Source: Zoogloea sp. LCSB751
GTDB lineage: Bacteria > Pseudomonadota > Gammaproteobacteria > Burkholderiales > Rhodocyclaceae
Reading direction: 5' to 3'
Assembly: GCF_002028455.1 (NCBI RefSeq)
Contig: NZ_MWUM01000029.1
Location: forward strand, 1-64,000
Length of the DNA: 64,000 nt
The stretch's first letter is position 1. Every line of letters starts with the position of its first letter. A program made the position numbers and the translations under genes. Shown here one piece after another: positions 7,140-15,131 of this stretch. The notes beneath the pieces were generated by a model, which worked only from the letters and a program-made list of their open reading frames with translations, was not told where the DNA came from and did not search any database.

Positions 7140-8426
7140 TCAGATGCTGGAAATGCGGCTGTTGGCCAGCGACAGTCGAGTCGCGAGGACTTCGAGGAAG
7201 CCCTTGTAGAAGTGCATCTGGCACAGAGCTGAGGCGCGCAGCAGGGCCGGCGCCCGGATGATCAGGATGCGTGTCTCGGCGGTGGCTTCCACCGAAGCGG
7301 TGCGAGCTCCGCGACCAGCGGTGAACAAGGCCATCTCGCCGAAACAGTCGCCCGCGCTCAGTACGTTGAGCAGGTGGCCCTTCTTGACGATGCGCAGTTC
7401 GCCCTCCACGACAATGCAGAAGTGATTGCCCGGCTCGCCTTCCTTCATGACGACGGAGCCGGCTGGAACCAGCTTCCATTCCGCGAAGCGGACGATCTCC
7501 CAGATTTCGATATCGCTGAATTCCCGGAAGAAGCGGAAAGCACGCAGGCGCTCGAACTTGGCGCTGTCCGGTGGTTCGCTGCGGTCGTCCGTGGCGAGAT
7601 TGCGGTTGCGGTAGGCTTGCGCAAGGTCGTGGGAAAACTCCATCCAGGTCGCGTAGCGGGCCGACAGGTCCTTTTGCATCGCGCGCACGACGATGGCGTC
7701 CAGTTCGGGCGGAATCTCTGGACGGATGCTCGACGGTGGGGGGGCGACCTGGTTGGCGATCTGGTAGATCAGATTGACGTTGGTGCTAGCCTGGAAGGGC
7801 AGCTGTCCGGTCAGCAACTGATACATCACCACGCCGAGGGAATAGATGTCGGTGCGGTGATCCAACGGCATTTCGCGGACCTGCTGCGGCGACATGTAGG
7901 CCGGCGAGCCGAGGCCGGATACCTGTGTCGTCTCGCTGGCCGTAAAGATGGCCGCGCCGAAGTCGGACACCTTGATGTCCTGGCCGGTTGGCGATGTGAG
8001 CAGGATGTTGGCCGGTTTGATGTCCCGGTGCGTGACGCCCTGCAGGTAGGCGTAATCGAGGGCCCGCGTGCACTTGAAGATGATCTCCACCAAGCGCTCG
8101 AAGGACAGCAGATTGTCCGCCTGGGTGAAGGGCTCCAGTGTTCCGCCCGGGACGTACTCCATCACAACGTAGGCGTCCCGGTCCTCGATGACAGCGTCGT
8201 GGATCTGGGCGATGTGCGGATGCTGAAGCTTGCCTGCCAGGGCAGCTTCGTTGAGCAGCAGGTGGTGATACAGCGTGGTGCGGTCGGTGCTGCGCAGGAT
8301 CTCCGGATGGAGGCGCTTGATGGCGACCTCACGCTGGCTGAAAGGATCGAAGCCGAGATAGACAGCGCTCGTCGCACTCTCGCCGAGCAAACGCCGGACC
8401 TCGTACTTGCCGATCCTTTCCATCAT
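7140..8426 (-). CDS. Ser/Thr protein kinase fused to a C-terminal cyclic-nucleotide-binding domain
   Basis: A 428-residue cytosolic protein with two domains. Residues 8-270 are a Hanks-type kinase: glycine-rich loop LLGESATSAVYLG, catalytic Lys37 in VAIKRLH, HRDIKPANILL with Asp135, DFG at 155-157, and SPAYMSPQQV in the APE position. All catalytic residues are present. Residues about 300-415 are a cNMP-binding domain with EGEPGNHFCIVVEGELRIV and a phosphate-binding cassette FGEMALFTAGRGARTAS that keeps the Glu and Arg used for cyclic nucleotide contact. No membrane segment is seen. The order kinase then cNBD is the reverse of eukaryotic PKG. Substrates are unknown. The gene follows argH on the minus strand after 8 bases and may share its transcript. 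Confidence 0.93.
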   Translation of the reverse strand: MMERIGKYEVRRLLGESATSAVYLGFDPFSQREVAIKRLHPEILRSTDRTTLYHHLLLNEAALAGKLQHPHIAQIHDAVIEDRDAYVVMEYVPGGTLEPFTQADNLLSFERLVEIIFKCTRALDYAYLQGVTHRDIKPANILLTSPTGQDIKVSDFGAAIFTASETTQVSGLGSPAYMSPQQVREMPLDHRTDIYSLGVVMYQLLTGQLPFQASTNVNLIYQIANQVAPPPSSIRPEIPPELDAIVVRAMQKDLSARYATWMEFSHDLAQAYRNRNLATDDRSEPPDSAKFERLRAFRFFREFSDIEIWEIVRFAEWKLVPAGSVVMKEGEPGNHFCIVVEGELRIVKKGHLLNVLSAGDCFGEMALFTAGRGARTASVEATAETRILIIRAPALLRASALCQMHFYKGFLEVLATRLSLANSRISSI

Positions 8427-8434
8427 GCCTCTCC

Positions 8435-9886
8435 TCAGGCCAGACGAGCGCGGGCGCGAGCGATGGCAGCGCGCACCTGATTCGGTGCCGTGCCGCCCAC
8501 GTGGTCGCGGGCAGCCAGCGAACCTTCGACCGTCAATACTTGGAACACATCCTCGCCCAGACGTTCGACGGCGCCGGCCACATGGGCCATCGCCGCGCGC
8601 AACTCCTCGAGCGGGATCTGCGGCAGGTCGCAGCCCTTGGCATCGGCAGCGCGCACCGCCAGCGCCACGGCTTCGTGGGCGTCACGGAAGGGCAGGCCCT
8701 TCTTGACCAGATAGTCGGCCAGGTCGGTGGCGGTGGCGTAGCCCTGGGTCAGCGCGGACTGCATGGCGGCCGGCTTGACGCGCACGTTGAAGATCTTTTC
8801 GCCGTTTTCGACGCGGCTGCCCATCATGTCGGCGTAGATGCGCAGGGTGTCGATGGCGGTGTCGGCGGAGTCGAACAGCGGTTCCTTGTCTTCCTGGTTG
8901 TCCTTGTTGTAGGCCAGCGGCTGCCCCTTCATCAGGGTCAGCAGCGCGATCAGGTTGCCGTTGGCGCGGCCGGTCTTGCCGCGCACCAGCTCGGGCACGT
9001 CCGGGTTCTTCTTCTGCGGCATAATCGAGCTGCCGGTGCAGAAGCGGTCAGCCAGATCGATGAAGCCGACGCGCGGGCTCATCCACAGGATGAGTTCTTC
9101 GGACAAGCGCGACAGGTGGGTCATCAGCAGCGACACGGCGGCGCTGAATTCGATCGCGAAGTCGCGGTCGGACACCGCGTCGAGGGAGTTGAAGCAGACT
9201 TCCTCGAAGCCCAGCAGCTCGGCCACGTATTCGCGGTCGATCGGGTAAGTGGTGCCGGCCAGCGCGGCGGAACCCAGCGGCAGGCGGTTGACCCGCTTGC
9301 GACAGTCGGCGAAGCGTTCGGCGTCGCGGCGCGTCATCTCGTAGTACGCCATCAGGTGATGGCCGAAGGTGACCGGCTGGGCGACCTGCAGGTGGGTGAA
9401 ACCGGGCAGCGGAGTGGCCGCGTGGTGCTCGGCCAGATCAAGCACGGCCAGCTGGAATTCGCTGATCAGGCCAAGGATGGTGTCGATGGCGTCGCGCAGC
9501 CACAGGCGGATGTCGGTGGCAACCTGGTCATTGCGGCTGCGGCCGGTGTGCAGGCGCTTGCCGGCATCGCCGACGAGGGCGGTGAGGCGCTTCTCGATGT
9601 TGAGGTGGACGTCTTCGTCGTCCAGGTTCCAGTTGAACTCGCCGCGCTCGATCTCGCCGACGATCTGCGCCATGCCGCGCTCGATGTCGGCCAGGTCGGT
9701 GGTGCCGATGATGCCCTGCCTGGCCAGCATCCTGGCGTGGGCCAGGGAGCCTCGGATGTCCTGGGCGGCCATGCGGTTGTCGAAGAACACGCTGGCGGTG
9801 TAACGCTTGACCAGGTCGGAAACGGGTTCGGAGAAGCGGCCGGACCAGGCCTTGGGGCCGTCCTGCGGCGCGGATTGATCTGCCAT
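8435..9886 (-). CDS. argH: Argininosuccinate lyase
   Basis: Cleaves argininosuccinate to arginine and fumarate, the last step of arginine synthesis. The protein is 483 residues, slightly longer than the usual 460 because of a 12-residue N-terminal lead before KAWSGRFSEP. The fumarase/aspartase superfamily signature GSSIMPQKKNPD lies at about residues 285-297. The HTGRSRNDQVATD and TPLPGFTHLQVAQP substrate-binding segments are also present. It is divergent from algZ, 84 bases away, as in Pseudomonas, where argH borders fimS(algZ)-algR. Confidence 0.97.
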   Translation of the reverse strand: MADQSAPQDGPKAWSGRFSEPVSDLVKRYTASVFFDNRMAAQDIRGSLAHARMLARQGIIGTTDLADIERGMAQIVGEIERGEFNWNLDDEDVHLNIEKRLTALVGDAGKRLHTGRSRNDQVATDIRLWLRDAIDTILGLISEFQLAVLDLAEHHAATPLPGFTHLQVAQPVTFGHHLMAYYEMTRRDAERFADCRKRVNRLPLGSAALAGTTYPIDREYVAELLGFEEVCFNSLDAVSDRDFAIEFSAAVSLLMTHLSRLSEELILWMSPRVGFIDLADRFCTGSSIMPQKKNPDVPELVRGKTGRANGNLIALLTLMKGQPLAYNKDNQEDKEPLFDSADTAIDTLRIYADMMGSRVENGEKIFNVRVKPAAMQSALTQGYATATDLADYLVKKGLPFRDAHEAVALAVRAADAKGCDLPQIPLEELRAAMAHVAGAVERLGEDVFQVLTVEGSLAARDHVGGTAPNQVRAAIARARARLA

Positions 9887-9970
9887 AATTGCGAATGCTC
9901 TCTGCGATTAAGAAGGCCTATGCCCGTGGAGAATCCCGTGGATTCAAGGTTTTGGCCCGATTTTTGACCC

Positions 9971-10990
9971 ATGAGTATAAAACAAAACCCGCAGCTTGCC
10001 GGTCGCGTGCGCTACCGGGGGGGGCTGCCGGACTTCCGTAATCTGGGTGTCATGCTGCGCATCCTGCTGCTCGTCAATGCCTTGGCTTTGCTTGCGGTGC
10101 TGGTACGCAATGCTGACGGGGCCCGGCTGTGGCTCGAAGTGCTCGACATGGCAATGCGCGTCGAATTTCCGTTGATCCTGTCGGTCGCCGTGCTGTTCCT
10201 CGCCCAGCCCCTGCTGGCCCGCCTGCCTGCGCCGGGCGGGCTGATTGCCGTCGGCGGGGTGGTGCTCGTGGCGGACGTGCTCGCTCACATCCTGCTGGCG
10301 CCGATCGACGGCGATGGCCTGGGACGCTCCCTGATGTGGTCCTGGATGGCCCTGGGCTGCGTGTTGGCCTACTTTCACCACCGCGGCGCCACCTATGCGC
10401 CCGCGCTGGCCGAAGCCCGTCTGCTGGCGCTGACGGCGCGGATCCGCCCGCATTTCCTGTTCAACAGCCTGAACGGGGTGCTCGGCGTGCTGCGTTCCAA
10501 TCCGCGGCGGGCAGAGGAAGCCCTGGAGGAGCTGTCCGACCTGTTTCGCGCGCTGATGCAGGACAACCGGGAGCTGGTGCCGCTGGCCCATGAGGCGGAC
10601 CTGTGCGAACGCTATCTGAATCTCGAGCGGTTGCGCCTCGGCGAACGGTTGGCCGTGGACTGGCTGCGCGATCCGGCCGCCGACGCTGCGCTGGTACCGC
10701 CGCTGATGCTCCAGCCGCTGATCGAGAATGCCGTCTATCACGGCATCGAACCGGGCGTCACGGCTGGGACTGTATCCATCGCCACCGCCCGCCGGGGCGC
10801 GGAGGTGCATATCGAAATCAGCAATCCGGTGTGCGAGTCCGCTGCCCACCATGCGGGTAACCGCATGGCGGTGGACAACATCCGGGAGCGGCTGATGCTG
10901 TTCTACGACCTGGAAGCGAGCCTGGACGTCGAGCAGGGGGCCGACGTCTATCGGGTGCGCATCCGCTTGCCTTATCGGACTGCCAGATGA
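9971..10990 (+). CDS. algZ: LytS/AlgZ-type sensor histidine kinase
   Basis: A 339-residue membrane histidine kinase of the LytS/YehU type. Four hydrophobic segments lie in residues about 25-135. The His_kinase domain then begins with RIRPHFLFNSLNGVLGVLRS, where His161 is the expected phosphoacceptor. The ATPase part includes LQPLIENAVYHGIE and IRERLMLFYD. The stop overlaps the algR start (ATGA), so the pair is translationally coupled. In Pseudomonas the equivalent FimS/AlgZ controls twitching and alginate through AlgR. Here a Chp pilus system is also encoded (34651-44108), but a regulatory link is inference. Confidence 0.88.
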   Translation: MSIKQNPQLAGRVRYRGGLPDFRNLGVMLRILLLVNALALLAVLVRNADGARLWLEVLDMAMRVEFPLILSVAVLFLAQPLLARLPAPGGLIAVGGVVLVADVLAHILLAPIDGDGLGRSLMWSWMALGCVLAYFHHRGATYAPALAEARLLALTARIRPHFLFNSLNGVLGVLRSNPRRAEEALEELSDLFRALMQDNRELVPLAHEADLCERYLNLERLRLGERLAVDWLRDPAADAALVPPLMLQPLIENAVYHGIEPGVTAGTVSIATARRGAEVHIEISNPVCESAAHHAGNRMAVDNIRERLMLFYDLEASLDVEQGADVYRVRIRLPYRTAR

Positions 10991-11754
10991 ATGCCGTGAC
11001 ACCGCTTGCCGTGCTGATCGTGGATGATGAGGCGCCGGCGAGGACGCGCCTGCTGGATCTGCTCGGAGACCTCGCCGACGAGCACCCGACGCGTATCGTC
11101 GGGACTGCCGCCAATGGGGTCGAGGCGCTGGCGGTGCTGGAGCGGGGCAGGGCGGATCTGGTGCTGACGGACATCCGCATGCCGGTCATGAACGGCATCG
11201 AGCTGGCCGCCCATCTCGGTAAACTCGCGCCGCCTCCGGCCGTGGTGTTCACCACCGCCTACGACGAGTACGCGGTACAGGCCTTCGAACTGGCGGCGGT
11301 GGACTATCTGCTGAAGCCGGTCCGGGCCACACGTCTTGCCGATGCGCTGGTCAAAGTGCGACGCCAGCACAGACCTTCGGAGGAAACGCTGCGCCAGCTG
11401 ATGCCGGCCGGCCGTGGGCATTTCAGTGTCAGCGAGCGCGGGCGGATCCTGCTGGTGCCGGTGGCCGAGGTGCTGTTCCTGAAGGCCGAGCAGAAATACG
11501 TGATGGCCCGTACCCGCGAACGGGAATATCTGCTCGACGAATCCCTGGTGCAGCTCGAAGAGGAATTCGCCGGCCGCTTCCTGCGCATCCACCGCAACTG
11601 TCTGATCGCCGCCCAGGCAGTGAAGGGCGTGGCGCGTGCCACCACCGGGGAGGACGGCGAAGCCCACTGGGTCGTGCTGCTCGACGGAATCGTCGAGCAA
11701 TTGCCGGTCAGCCGCCGCCAGTGGCCCGTGGTGAAGGAGGCCCTGGGGGTGTAG
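10987..11754 (+). CDS. algR: LytTR response regulator, AlgR-like
   Basis: A 255-residue response regulator. The receiver domain spans residues 8-125, with acidic residues IVDDEAP, phosphoacceptor Asp62 in LTDIRMP and the conserved Lys in DYLLKPVR. Residues about 145-250 are a LytTR DNA-binding domain (GRILLVPVAEVLFLKAEQKY, then FLRIHRNCLI). It starts inside the algZ stop codon. The position next to argH and upstream of the hem genes matches the Pseudomonas argH-fimS-algR-hemC-hemD order, although here hemC lies 8 kb further on. Confidence 0.9.
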   Translation: MNAVTPLAVLIVDDEAPARTRLLDLLGDLADEHPTRIVGTAANGVEALAVLERGRADLVLTDIRMPVMNGIELAAHLGKLAPPPAVVFTTAYDEYAVQAFELAAVDYLLKPVRATRLADALVKVRRQHRPSEETLRQLMPAGRGHFSVSERGRILLVPVAEVLFLKAEQKYVMARTREREYLLDESLVQLEEEFAGRFLRIHRNCLIAAQAVKGVARATTGEDGEAHWVVLLDGIVEQLPVSRRQWPVVKEALGV

Positions 11755-11800
11755 CTGGCCATTTGTTGGCCGCAGGTTGCGGGTGTTGGGGCCCGTCTAT

Positions 11801-11866
11801 GGTGGGGGCGAATTCACCCGCCCATCGTCGATTGATACGCCTCCGCGGGCGAATGAATTCGCTCGC
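11801..11866. repeat. Pair of REP-like palindromes with GCGAAT core
   Basis: Two palindromic units lie between algR and the radical SAM gene. The first (11801-11824) contains GGGGGCGAATTCACCCGCCC. The second (11845-11866) reads GCGGGCGAA, then TGAA, then TTCGCTCGC. The same GCGAAT..ATTCGC core recurs at 23854-23886 and 59815-59840, each time between genes, so this looks like a dispersed extragenic palindrome family. Confidence 0.6.
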
Positions 11867-11940
11867 ACAGGTGCGTGTTTCCTCGCCGGAACATTCGCTT
11901 GCGCGGGTGTTCCAACGAGGGCTCCCGTACAATCGCGCCC

Positions 11941-14154
11941 ATGGAAAAACCTGGCACCACCCCCTCTTTGTTTTCTTATTCCCGTTACCGTCCCGAACTG
12001 AAGCGGGCGCCTTTCCTGCCCATGAGCCGGGCGGAAATGGACGCGCTCGGCTGGGACGAATGCGACATCATCGTCGTTACCGGCGATGCCTACATCGATC
12101 ATCCCAGTTTCGGCATGGCGCTGATCGGACGCACGCTGGAAGCCCAGGGCTTCCGCGTCGGCATCATCAGCCAGCCGGACTGGCATTCCGCCGACGCTTT
12201 CCGTGCCCTCGGCAAGCCGCGCCTGTTCTACGGCATCACCGCCGGGAACATGGATTCGATGATCAACCGCTACACCGCCGACCGCAAGCCGCGCTCGGAC
12301 GACGCCTATACGGCGGACGCGCTGCCCGACAAGCGCCCCGACCGGGCGGTGGTGGTGTATGCCCAGCGCGCCCGCGAGGCCTATCCGGACGCCAACATCG
12401 TGATCGGCAGCATCGAGGCCAGCCTGCGCCGCATCGCCCATTACGACCACTGGTCCGAGAAGGTGCGCCGCTCCGTGCTGCCCGACTCCAAGGCTGACTT
12501 GCTGATCTTCGGCTCCGGCGAGCGGGCGGTGATCGCACTGGCCCATCGCCTGGCCGCCGGCGAGCCGATCGAAGAGATCCGCGACCTGCGCGGCACGGCC
12601 TTCATGGTCAAGCCCGGCTGGCATCCGGAGGGTTTCGTGGAGATCGATTCCGTCGCCATCGACCGGCCCGGTCCCGTCGAGCCCCATCCCGATCCCTATG
12701 CGATGGAGCCCCAGCAAACCGCCCCGGCGACGCCGGATGGCGCGCAGCCGGTGCGCATCGTGCCCGCCGCCGAGCGTGTCGCCGCCCGCAAGGCCGCACG
12801 TGCCCAGCAGGTCATCCGCCTGCCGGCCTACGAGGTGGTGAAGGACGACAAGGTGATGTACGCCCACGCGTCGCGCACCTTCCACCTGGAGTCCAACCCC
12901 GGCAACGCCCGCGCGATGGTCCAGGCCCACGGCACCGGCCCGGGCTGCCGCGACGTGTGGCTCAACCCGCCGCCCATCCCGCTCACCACCGAAGAGATGG
13001 ACTGGGTCTTCGGCCAGCCCTACGCCCGCCGCCCGCACCCCAGCTACGGCGAGGCGCGCATCCCGGCCTGGGACATGATCCGTTTCTCGATCAACATCAT
13101 GCGCGGCTGCTTCGGCGGCTGTACTTTCTGCTCGATCACCGAGCATGAGGGGCGCATCATCCAGAGCCGCTCCGAGGCGTCGATCCTGCGCGAGATCGAG
13201 GAGATCCGCGACAAGACGCCGGGTTTCACTGGCACGATCTCCGACCTCGGCGGCCCCACGGCCAACATGTACCGGATGGCCTGCAAGGACCCGAAGATCG
13301 AGTCCTCCTGCCGGCGCCTGTCCTGCGTGTTCCCGGGCATCTGTGAAAACCTTGGCACCGACCATGGTCCGCTGATCCGGCTGTACCGCAAGGCGCGGGC
13401 GATCCCCGGCGTGAAAAAGGTGCTGATCGGCTCCGGTCTGCGCTACGACCTCGCCGTGCGCTCGCCGGAATACGTGAAGGAGCTGGTCACCCACCACGTC
13501 GGCGGCCTGCTCAAGATCGCTCCCGAGCACACAGAGGACGGCCCGCTCTCCAAGATGATGAAGCCGGGTATCGGCACCTACGACCGCTTCAAGGAGATGT
13601 TCGAGCGCTTCTCGAAGGAAGCCGGTAAGAAGCAGCACCTGATTCCCTACTTCATCGCGGCCCACCCGGGCACCACGGACGAGGATATGGTCAATCTGGC
13701 CCTCTGGCTGAAGACCAACAATTTCAAGCTCGACCAGGTGCAGACCTTCATGCCGACGCCGATGGCGATGGCGACCACCATGTACCACTCAGGCAAGAAC
13801 CCGCTACGCAAGGTGTCGGCGGCGTCCGAAGCGGTCGATACGCCCAAGTCCGGCCGCCAGCGCCGCCTGCACAAGGCGCTGCTGCGCTACCACGATCCGG
13901 AAGGCTGGCCGCTGATCCGCGAAGCCCTGCGGGCGATGGGCCGCGGCGACCTGATCGGCGCATCTCCGCGTCACCTGGTGCCGCGCGACCAGCCGGTGAT
14001 CCTCGACCGCGGCGAAGGACGGACAGGGGCGACGGCTGGTGCTTCCCGCAAGAGCGGCGGCAAGGCCGCCAGCCCTGTCGGTGCGCGGCGTGCAGCGCCA
14101 GACGTCCGCAAGCAGTCGGTGTCGGTGGTGGGGCGATCGCGCGGAAAGCGCTGA
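11941..14154 (+). CDS. YgiQ-family radical SAM protein
   Basis: A 737-residue radical SAM protein of the YgiQ (UPF0313) family; its reaction is not established. Residues about 20-290 form the conserved N-terminal domain (FLPMSRAEMDALGWDECD, then VTGDAYIDHPSFG). The radical SAM [4Fe-4S] motif CFGGCTFC gives Cys390, Cys394 and Cys397. The C-terminal DUF3362-type region includes KTNNFKLDQVQTFMPTPMA. The last 50 residues are basic and low in complexity. The ATG at 11941 is chosen because MEKPGTTPSLFSYSRYRPEL is the family start; upstream in-frame codons run into the palindromic repeats. It is flanked by REP-like repeats and a terminator, so it is probably a single-gene unit. Confidence 0.92.
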   Translation: MEKPGTTPSLFSYSRYRPELKRAPFLPMSRAEMDALGWDECDIIVVTGDAYIDHPSFGMALIGRTLEAQGFRVGIISQPDWHSADAFRALGKPRLFYGITAGNMDSMINRYTADRKPRSDDAYTADALPDKRPDRAVVVYAQRAREAYPDANIVIGSIEASLRRIAHYDHWSEKVRRSVLPDSKADLLIFGSGERAVIALAHRLAAGEPIEEIRDLRGTAFMVKPGWHPEGFVEIDSVAIDRPGPVEPHPDPYAMEPQQTAPATPDGAQPVRIVPAAERVAARKAARAQQVIRLPAYEVVKDDKVMYAHASRTFHLESNPGNARAMVQAHGTGPGCRDVWLNPPPIPLTTEEMDWVFGQPYARRPHPSYGEARIPAWDMIRFSINIMRGCFGGCTFCSITEHEGRIIQSRSEASILREIEEIRDKTPGFTGTISDLGGPTANMYRMACKDPKIESSCRRLSCVFPGICENLGTDHGPLIRLYRKARAIPGVKKVLIGSGLRYDLAVRSPEYVKELVTHHVGGLLKIAPEHTEDGPLSKMMKPGIGTYDRFKEMFERFSKEAGKKQHLIPYFIAAHPGTTDEDMVNLALWLKTNNFKLDQVQTFMPTPMAMATTMYHSGKNPLRKVSAASEAVDTPKSGRQRRLHKALLRYHDPEGWPLIREALRAMGRGDLIGASPRHLVPRDQPVILDRGEGRTGATAGASRKSGGKAASPVGARRAAPDVRKQSVSVVGRSRGKR

Positions 14155-14241
14155 GCGCTCATCGGGCCGGAGCCTCGCGGGCCCGGTTCTGAAGTCCTGC
14201 GGCCGCAGCCATTTCGACTCGCGCTGAATGGGCGAAACCCG

Positions 14242-14270
14242 GCCCGGCCTAAGGGCCGGGCTTGTCTTTT
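14242..14270 (+). terminator. Terminator after the YgiQ-family gene
   Basis: An 8-bp perfect stem (GCCCGGCC at 14242-14249 with 14254-14261) and TAAG loop are followed by TTGTCTTTTC. It lies about 90 bases after the stop codon. Confidence 0.8.
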
Positions 14271-14293
14271 CTGTGCGCGTCGCGGATGCACCA

Positions 14294-14311
14294 TTGTCGT
14301 CTTTGCGACAA
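14294..14311 (+). promoter_or_regulatory. Candidate NifA-type upstream activator site (TGT-N10-ACA)
   Basis: TTGTCG and CGACAA form a 6-bp inverted repeat separated by 6 bases. Within it TGT (14295-14297) and ACA (14308-14310) are exactly 10 bases apart, which is the NifA UAS consensus. It lies about 75-85 bases upstream of the sigma54-like -24 element at 14379, a typical UAS distance. The short consensus can occur by chance, so confidence depends on the paired promoter. Confidence 0.45.
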
Positions 14312-14378
14312 GCGACCGTGGCCGTCGAGAAGGCGGAAAGCCTTGTGCTGCAAGGCTCTGACATGCGCTCGTACGGGC

Positions 14379-14394
14379 TGGCATTCCTTTTGCA
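14379..14394 (+). promoter_or_regulatory. Sigma54-type (-24/-12) promoter
   Basis: TGGCATTCCTTTTGCA matches the sigma54 consensus TGGCAYR-N4-TTGCW. The GG of the -24 element and the GC of the -12 element are spaced correctly (12 bases). A transcription start near 14404 would precede a good AAGGAAG ribosome site (14424-14430) and the ATG at 14436. This is the best sigma54 match I found in the window. Confidence 0.65.
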
Positions 14395-14435
14395 CAGTAA
14401 TGGCCATTTGCCATCTACCTGCCAAGGAAGCCGCC

Positions 14436-14993
14436 ATGCTGTACGACCGCTACGAAAAAGACCAACTCCTCTTCAACATGAACTTCAAGGAAGCCGTCGG
14501 CGACAAGGCTGCCTATCGCGGCGAGCTGGTGGTGGTCGAAGGGGAAATCGGTGATGCCCAGGGCCGACGCAATGCGCCGAAGGCGGTGCTGAAGCAGGGC
14601 GTGTCCCTGGCTGCCGGCGACAAGCTGGTGTTCCTGTCCGGCTCCCTCGATCAGCTCGACCTGCTCGAGCCGCTACTCGCCAAGTACGGCCCGGACTTCA
14701 CCGAAGGCACCAAGGCGATCCTGTTCGTGGTCAACGTCGCCAAGCCGGTGCTGTTCGATTTCAACGGCGCCAGCGTCGAGCTGATCCCGCTGCAGGACGG
14801 CATGACCTGGAACGAACTGGCCGATCTGATCGGCTACGAGAAGGAAGACTTCAAGGGCCAGACGGCCGCCCAGAAGGTGGTGACCCTGGTGGACGGCCTC
14901 GCGTCCCGCAAGCCCAAGATCGACAAGCTCACCCTCGTCGAGGTGCTGGGGCTGGCCACCGACGCCAAGCGGGAAGCCCGCGGCGCGGTCTAA
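14436..14993 (+). CDS. Unrecognised protein behind a sigma54-like promoter
   Basis: A 185-residue soluble protein with no signal peptide, membrane segment or cysteine pair. It begins MLYDRYEKDQLLFNMNFKEA, is rich in Asp, Glu, Lys and hydrophobic beta-type segments (KLVFLSGSLDQLDLL, KAILFVVNVAKPVLFDFNGA), and ends KREARGAV. The ATG at 14436 has AAGGAAG at ideal spacing, better than the upstream in-frame Met. Neighbours give no clear functional clue: a radical SAM gene upstream and an energy-taxis receptor 138 bases downstream. The sigma54/UAS signals ahead of it suggest expression under nitrogen limitation or another enhancer-dependent condition. I do not recognise its family. Confidence 0.85.
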   Translation: MLYDRYEKDQLLFNMNFKEAVGDKAAYRGELVVVEGEIGDAQGRRNAPKAVLKQGVSLAAGDKLVFLSGSLDQLDLLEPLLAKYGPDFTEGTKAILFVVNVAKPVLFDFNGASVELIPLQDGMTWNELADLIGYEKEDFKGQTAAQKVVTLVDGLASRKPKIDKLTLVEVLGLATDAKREARGAV

Positions 14994-15131
14994 GCCGCCG
15001 CGTCGGAAGCAGATGGCGCGTCGTGCCGTCTGCTTCTGCTCCCCTTGTGACACGCCGACAACCGGCTCGCCGTTTCTGCGAGCCGGCGGTGGTCGTTGCG
15101 TCCGGATACCCGAGCCGAAGCCCCTGCCACC

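Noticed and set aside
11797..13788. A 663-codon minus-strand open frame opposite the YgiQ-family gene.
   Set aside because: Antisense shadow of a gene with an intact radical SAM motif; no ribosome site or family features.
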